Below the pieces are notes generated by a model, which saw nothing but the letters and a program-made list of their open reading frames with translations, searched no databases and was not told where the DNA came from. DNA of 64,000 nt from Brachyhypopomus gauderio. Its lineage: Eukaryota > Chordata > Actinopteri > Gymnotiformes > Hypopomidae. Shown here piece by piece: positions 57,985-64,000 of this stretch (within the stretch, counting starts at the first letter, position 1; the number at the start of each line of letters is the position of its first letter). Position numbers and translations under genes: made by a program. The stretch spans positions 1,155,345 to 1,219,344 of the forward strand of contig NW_027506875.1 in assembly GCF_052324685.1 (NCBI RefSeq), read 5' to 3'.

Positions 57985-58300
57985 CCAATCTTGACGAGAC
58001 AAAAGCATGGACCAGCTAACCATGCATCAGTTAATAAAAGTGTCTCGGCTTGGCGATATTACGTAAATGGAAAAAGGCAGCCTTAGTGACATTGCATACA
58101 TGTGTGTCAAATGAAAGATCAGAATCAATAGTGACCTAAGCTAAGCTTTTTGTGGTACATTTAGGTGTTACTGAAAAACCATCTAGGGTAAGGGGAATAT
58201 CAGCCCAATTGCTTCTAGCAGCTTTGGGCCCAAGAATCAGCACCTCAGTCTTATCAGAATTTAGTTGAAGAAAATTAGACGCCATCCAATGCAAATTTAT
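57985..58300 (-). pseudogene. L2-like LINE, right part of the split copy
   Basis: The first four bases are the CCAA target duplication. The minus strand, read toward the LTR element, carries the mid-RT to C-terminal stretch of an L2-group LINE (for example FLQLNSDKTEVLILGPKAA and TIDSDLSFDTHVCNVTKAA). It leads into the part at 46560-46997 once the LTR element and one CCAA are removed. The YADD region is not included. Confidence 0.82.
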
Positions 58301-58329
58301 TAAAACCATATTGTCCCAGTGGCAAGGTT

Positions 58330-58636
58330 GAAATGAATGAAATGAAATGGGCCATATTTGTCAATTGTGAATTTACACCCCAATCGAAATTTGTCCTCCG
58401 CATTTACCCATCTGTGCAATTAGAACACACACACAAACACACACTAGTGATTACTAGGGGGCTGTGGTGCACACGTGCCCAGAGCAGTGGGCAGCCCTAA
58501 CCCGGCGCCCGGGGAGCAGTAGGGGTTAAGTGCCTTGCTCAAGGGCACCTCAGTCATGGCCTCAGGCCTGGGAATCAAACCCACGATCCTCCGGTCACAA
58601 GACCAGTTCCCTACCACAGGACCATGACTGCCCCAT
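58330..58636 (-). mobile_element. tRNA-derived SINE copy (same family as 405-702)
   Basis: On the minus strand it carries a box B, GGGTTTGATTCC (58571-58582), the GC-rich CCCCGGGCGCCGGG body and the CAAATTTCGATTG distal part found at 405-702. It lies next to the LINE fragment. Frames through it on both strands are not genes. Confidence 0.75.
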
Positions 58637-58883
58637 AGGTGGGGGCAGTGAGGAAGTGGTGACAACATTTATTAACATGACGACAAATACACAGATGACA
58701 AGACAAATAACAATTCAAAAACCTACCACAAGTGACTTGATATACAGTGCAGGGTCTTCCTGGCTACCAACTTCTTCGCTGGTGCTTAATTGGGACATTT
58801 TGTTTAATTTCTCGAGTCTCTGTCATGAATATCTTCACACTAAGCTACATGTTTGCTATGTCATTGCTGGAGTGGCTGGATAT

Positions 58884-59585
58884 CAGTCCCACCAGGATTT
58901 TGCGGGCCTTTTTTGTGATTGTTGCGGGCTAAAATGTTTGATGTTGCGGGTGTTTTTAAAAAAAAATTGCGATGGAAGTTGCGGTGCGTTTTTGCTTTTT
59001 TGTGAGTACATTACAATAGGGAGTAAATGTTGTATGGTTTCCTCTATTTATTTATTTTTCCTCTATGTATTTGGCCTATTTTGGGGTTATGCTTGGGGAC
59101 CAAGACAAGTCTTGGGCACCACACATAGTCTGTTTTTTTTTACACATTTCATGAAAAATCTCAAAAACTTGAGCCAATCTGGCAAAACTGATGACATATT
59201 CAGAATCAGCACCCCAAAGTTACCCTAAATTCGTTGAAATATCTTTGGCCCCAAAAATGCTGTTGACCTGTGTAATCAATTCGCGGGTCGGATCTGGACA
59301 GTTTATCCCCGCTTTCATGTAGTGTACCGGGATACTGCTTTTCCTGATCTTTTTGCCGTTATTTTCGTCGCTCATGCTGCTTTCAGTCTGCTCCTCTTGA
59401 ACGTATATACGGAGGTAAGGCGGGAGTTTGTCGACGTCACATCAAGATGACATCAGTGATTGGTCAAATTTGCGGGAAAGTTGCGGTGATTGGCTGAAGT
59501 TGCAACACTGCCCTGAATTCGCGGGGTTTGCTTGAAGTTGCGTTGAAGTTGCAAATCGCAACATCGCGACTTTCTGGAGGGTCTG
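58884..59585. mobile_element. 702-bp non-autonomous hAT-like element with 6-bp TSD
   Basis: The left end CAGTCCCACCAGGA and the reverse complement of the right end, CAGACCCTCCAGAA, form an imperfect terminal inverted repeat. GGATAT occurs directly on both sides (58878-58883 and 59586-59591). Subterminal sequence is rich in TTGCGGG and GTTGCGAT motifs. No transposase frame is seen. Confidence 0.65.
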
Positions 59586-59591
59586 GGATAT

Positions 59592-59929
59592 GTGTGATGG
59601 ATCACACACAAATGCAACAGGGTGTAGGAATGGTATATGTTTATACTTCTCATCCCACCACAGTCAGATCACAATCTATCTGGATGGCACAATCTATCTG
59701 GATAGTTGTTTTTTTTTTTACTGTTTCCTGCCAGATTGAGAAACAAGCCAAAATAAAATAGGACTAACAAGGTAGAAAGTACAGATAATTTGGGAAAAAT
59801 GTAAGGAGAAGAAGTAAAAAGTTGTCTTTTTACTACAGAAAAGTATCGATACCCAAAATGCTACTGTTCCAGTAGGTAAGGTGGCAAAGTATTTGTACTT
59901 TGTTACTTGACACCTCTACCTGTGTGAAT
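59592..59929. other. Downstream flank of the zinc-finger gene
   Basis: AT-rich sequence that would hold the 3' untranslated region of the minus-strand zinc-finger gene. I did not find a convincing polyadenylation signal; TTTTATTTTG at 59752-59761 on the plus strand gives AAAATAAAAT-like sequence on the minus strand at best. Confidence 0.4.
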
Positions 59930-59986
59930 GGGCTGGTGCTGCTTAAGATTACAGTGATTAGTAAAACTCTTACCACACTCTGAGCG
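59930..59986 (-). pseudogene. Vestigial 19th zinc finger after the stop codon
   Basis: Immediately after the zinc-finger gene stop, the same frame reads [20 protein letters not shown], a C2H2 finger that lacks its first zinc-ligand cysteine context. It is separated from finger 18 by a TAA where the Tyr of the next finger would be. The last coded linker is TGEEP. The protein has thus lost a C-terminal finger. Confidence 0.8.
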
Positions 59987-63600
<3,614 letters not shown>

Positions 63601-63617
63601 CACCACTAGTGAGTGTT

Positions 63618-64000
63618 ATGAATCTGTCTCCATCAACTGTTCTGTGTGATTTCTGTCTTCCAACCGAAAGTCACATCTATGAACTTATTTCAAAATCAAA
63701 TAACTCCACATGCAACCTGGATCCTATTCCCACAACTTTAGTTAAAGCTTGTTTACCTTCTATTGTTTCTCTGATAACCTTAATTATTAATTCTTCTTTG
63801 ACTGCAGCTATAGTTCCGCCTGCACTGAAAGTTGCTGTGATTCGACCAATTAAAAAAAAACCTGGTTTGGAGCCCAATGATTTAAATAATTATCACCCTA
63901 TTTCGAACCTACCATTTATTTCTAAAATTCTTGAGAAGGTAGTTGCAGCTCAACTTCAAGCTTACCTTGATGACAATAATCTTTTTGAACAGTTTCAATC
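63618..64000 (+). pseudogene. L2-like LINE reverse transcriptase, N-terminal part, cut by window end
   Basis: From the ATG at 63618 the plus-strand frame stays open to the window end. It contains CNLDPIPTTLVKACLP, AVIRPIKKKPGLEPNDLNNY and HPISNLPFISKILEKVV, the start of the L2/CR1-group RT domain (usually NYRPISNLPFLSKILEKVV). Arg is replaced by His in the NYRPIS motif. It is open here, but 5' sequence with the endonuclease is absent, so it is probably a truncated copy. Confidence 0.85.

Overview
The window looks like a teleost fish genome. This rests on the repeat families: fish-type Tc1/mariner transposons, L2-like and Tx1/L1-like LINE fragments, a tRNA-derived SINE, a SINE 3' tail of the V-SINE type, non-autonomous hAT-like elements, an endogenous retrovirus-like LTR element and a poly-C2H2 zinc-finger exon. 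I cannot name the species. There are no bacterial genes, operons or CRISPR arrays. Only one host gene is convincing: a terminal exon at 59987-61640 (minus) encoding 18 tandem C2H2 zinc fingers.

Layout. From 1 to about 43.3 kb the window is packed with tandem arrays. There are CA/CT/GA microsatellites and about twenty minisatellites with units of 11-41 bp; by a rough sum the larger ones fill about 13 kb. Between them lie old transposon pieces: a SINE (405-702), a hAT-like element in a 30-bp array (6446-6882), a Tx1-like LINE RT scrap (10094-10375), a dead Tc1 (16975-17900), an L2-like RT fragment (21430-22520), a hAT element with an 8-bp target duplication in a 41-bp array (27486-27778), and a Tc1 carrying a LINE 3' end (41981-42870). 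Many long open frames here are by-products of repeat units divisible by three, or of simple repeats, and are not genes. Two telomere-like tracts (4.2-4.4 kb and 38.7 kb) and the minisatellite density suggest, without proving, a subtelomeric-type region.

From about 43.3 kb to the end minisatellites almost stop and transposons dominate: a truncated Tc1 (43985-45111), an L2-like LINE split by the LTR element (46560-46997 and 57985-58300), a second SINE copy, a third hAT-like element (58884-59585), the zinc-finger exon, and the start of another L2-like RT domain that runs off the right edge (63618-64000).

The most interesting object is the LTR element at 46998-57984. It begins TGTAGGT, ends ACCTACA and is flanked by a 4-bp duplication, CCAA. 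Collapsing that duplication restores the LINE reading frame it interrupted. It has one full 1421-bp 5' LTR and then two seemingly identical 4784-bp units, each made of leader, gag, protease-like frame and an LTR lacking its first ~637 bp. The middle LTR has the truncated left edge of the 3' LTR but the right-hand alleles of the 5' LTR, as expected from unequal crossing-over between LTRs. Gag (670 codons) ends in UGA followed by CUAG, a known readthrough context, and the same frame stays open for another 367 codons with retropepsin-like motifs, but with the catalytic Asp-Thr-Gly changed to Gly-Thr-Gly. Reverse transcriptase, integrase and envelope are absent. The leader carries a primer-binding site, a CTCF-like motif and a set of ~62-bp imperfect repeats.
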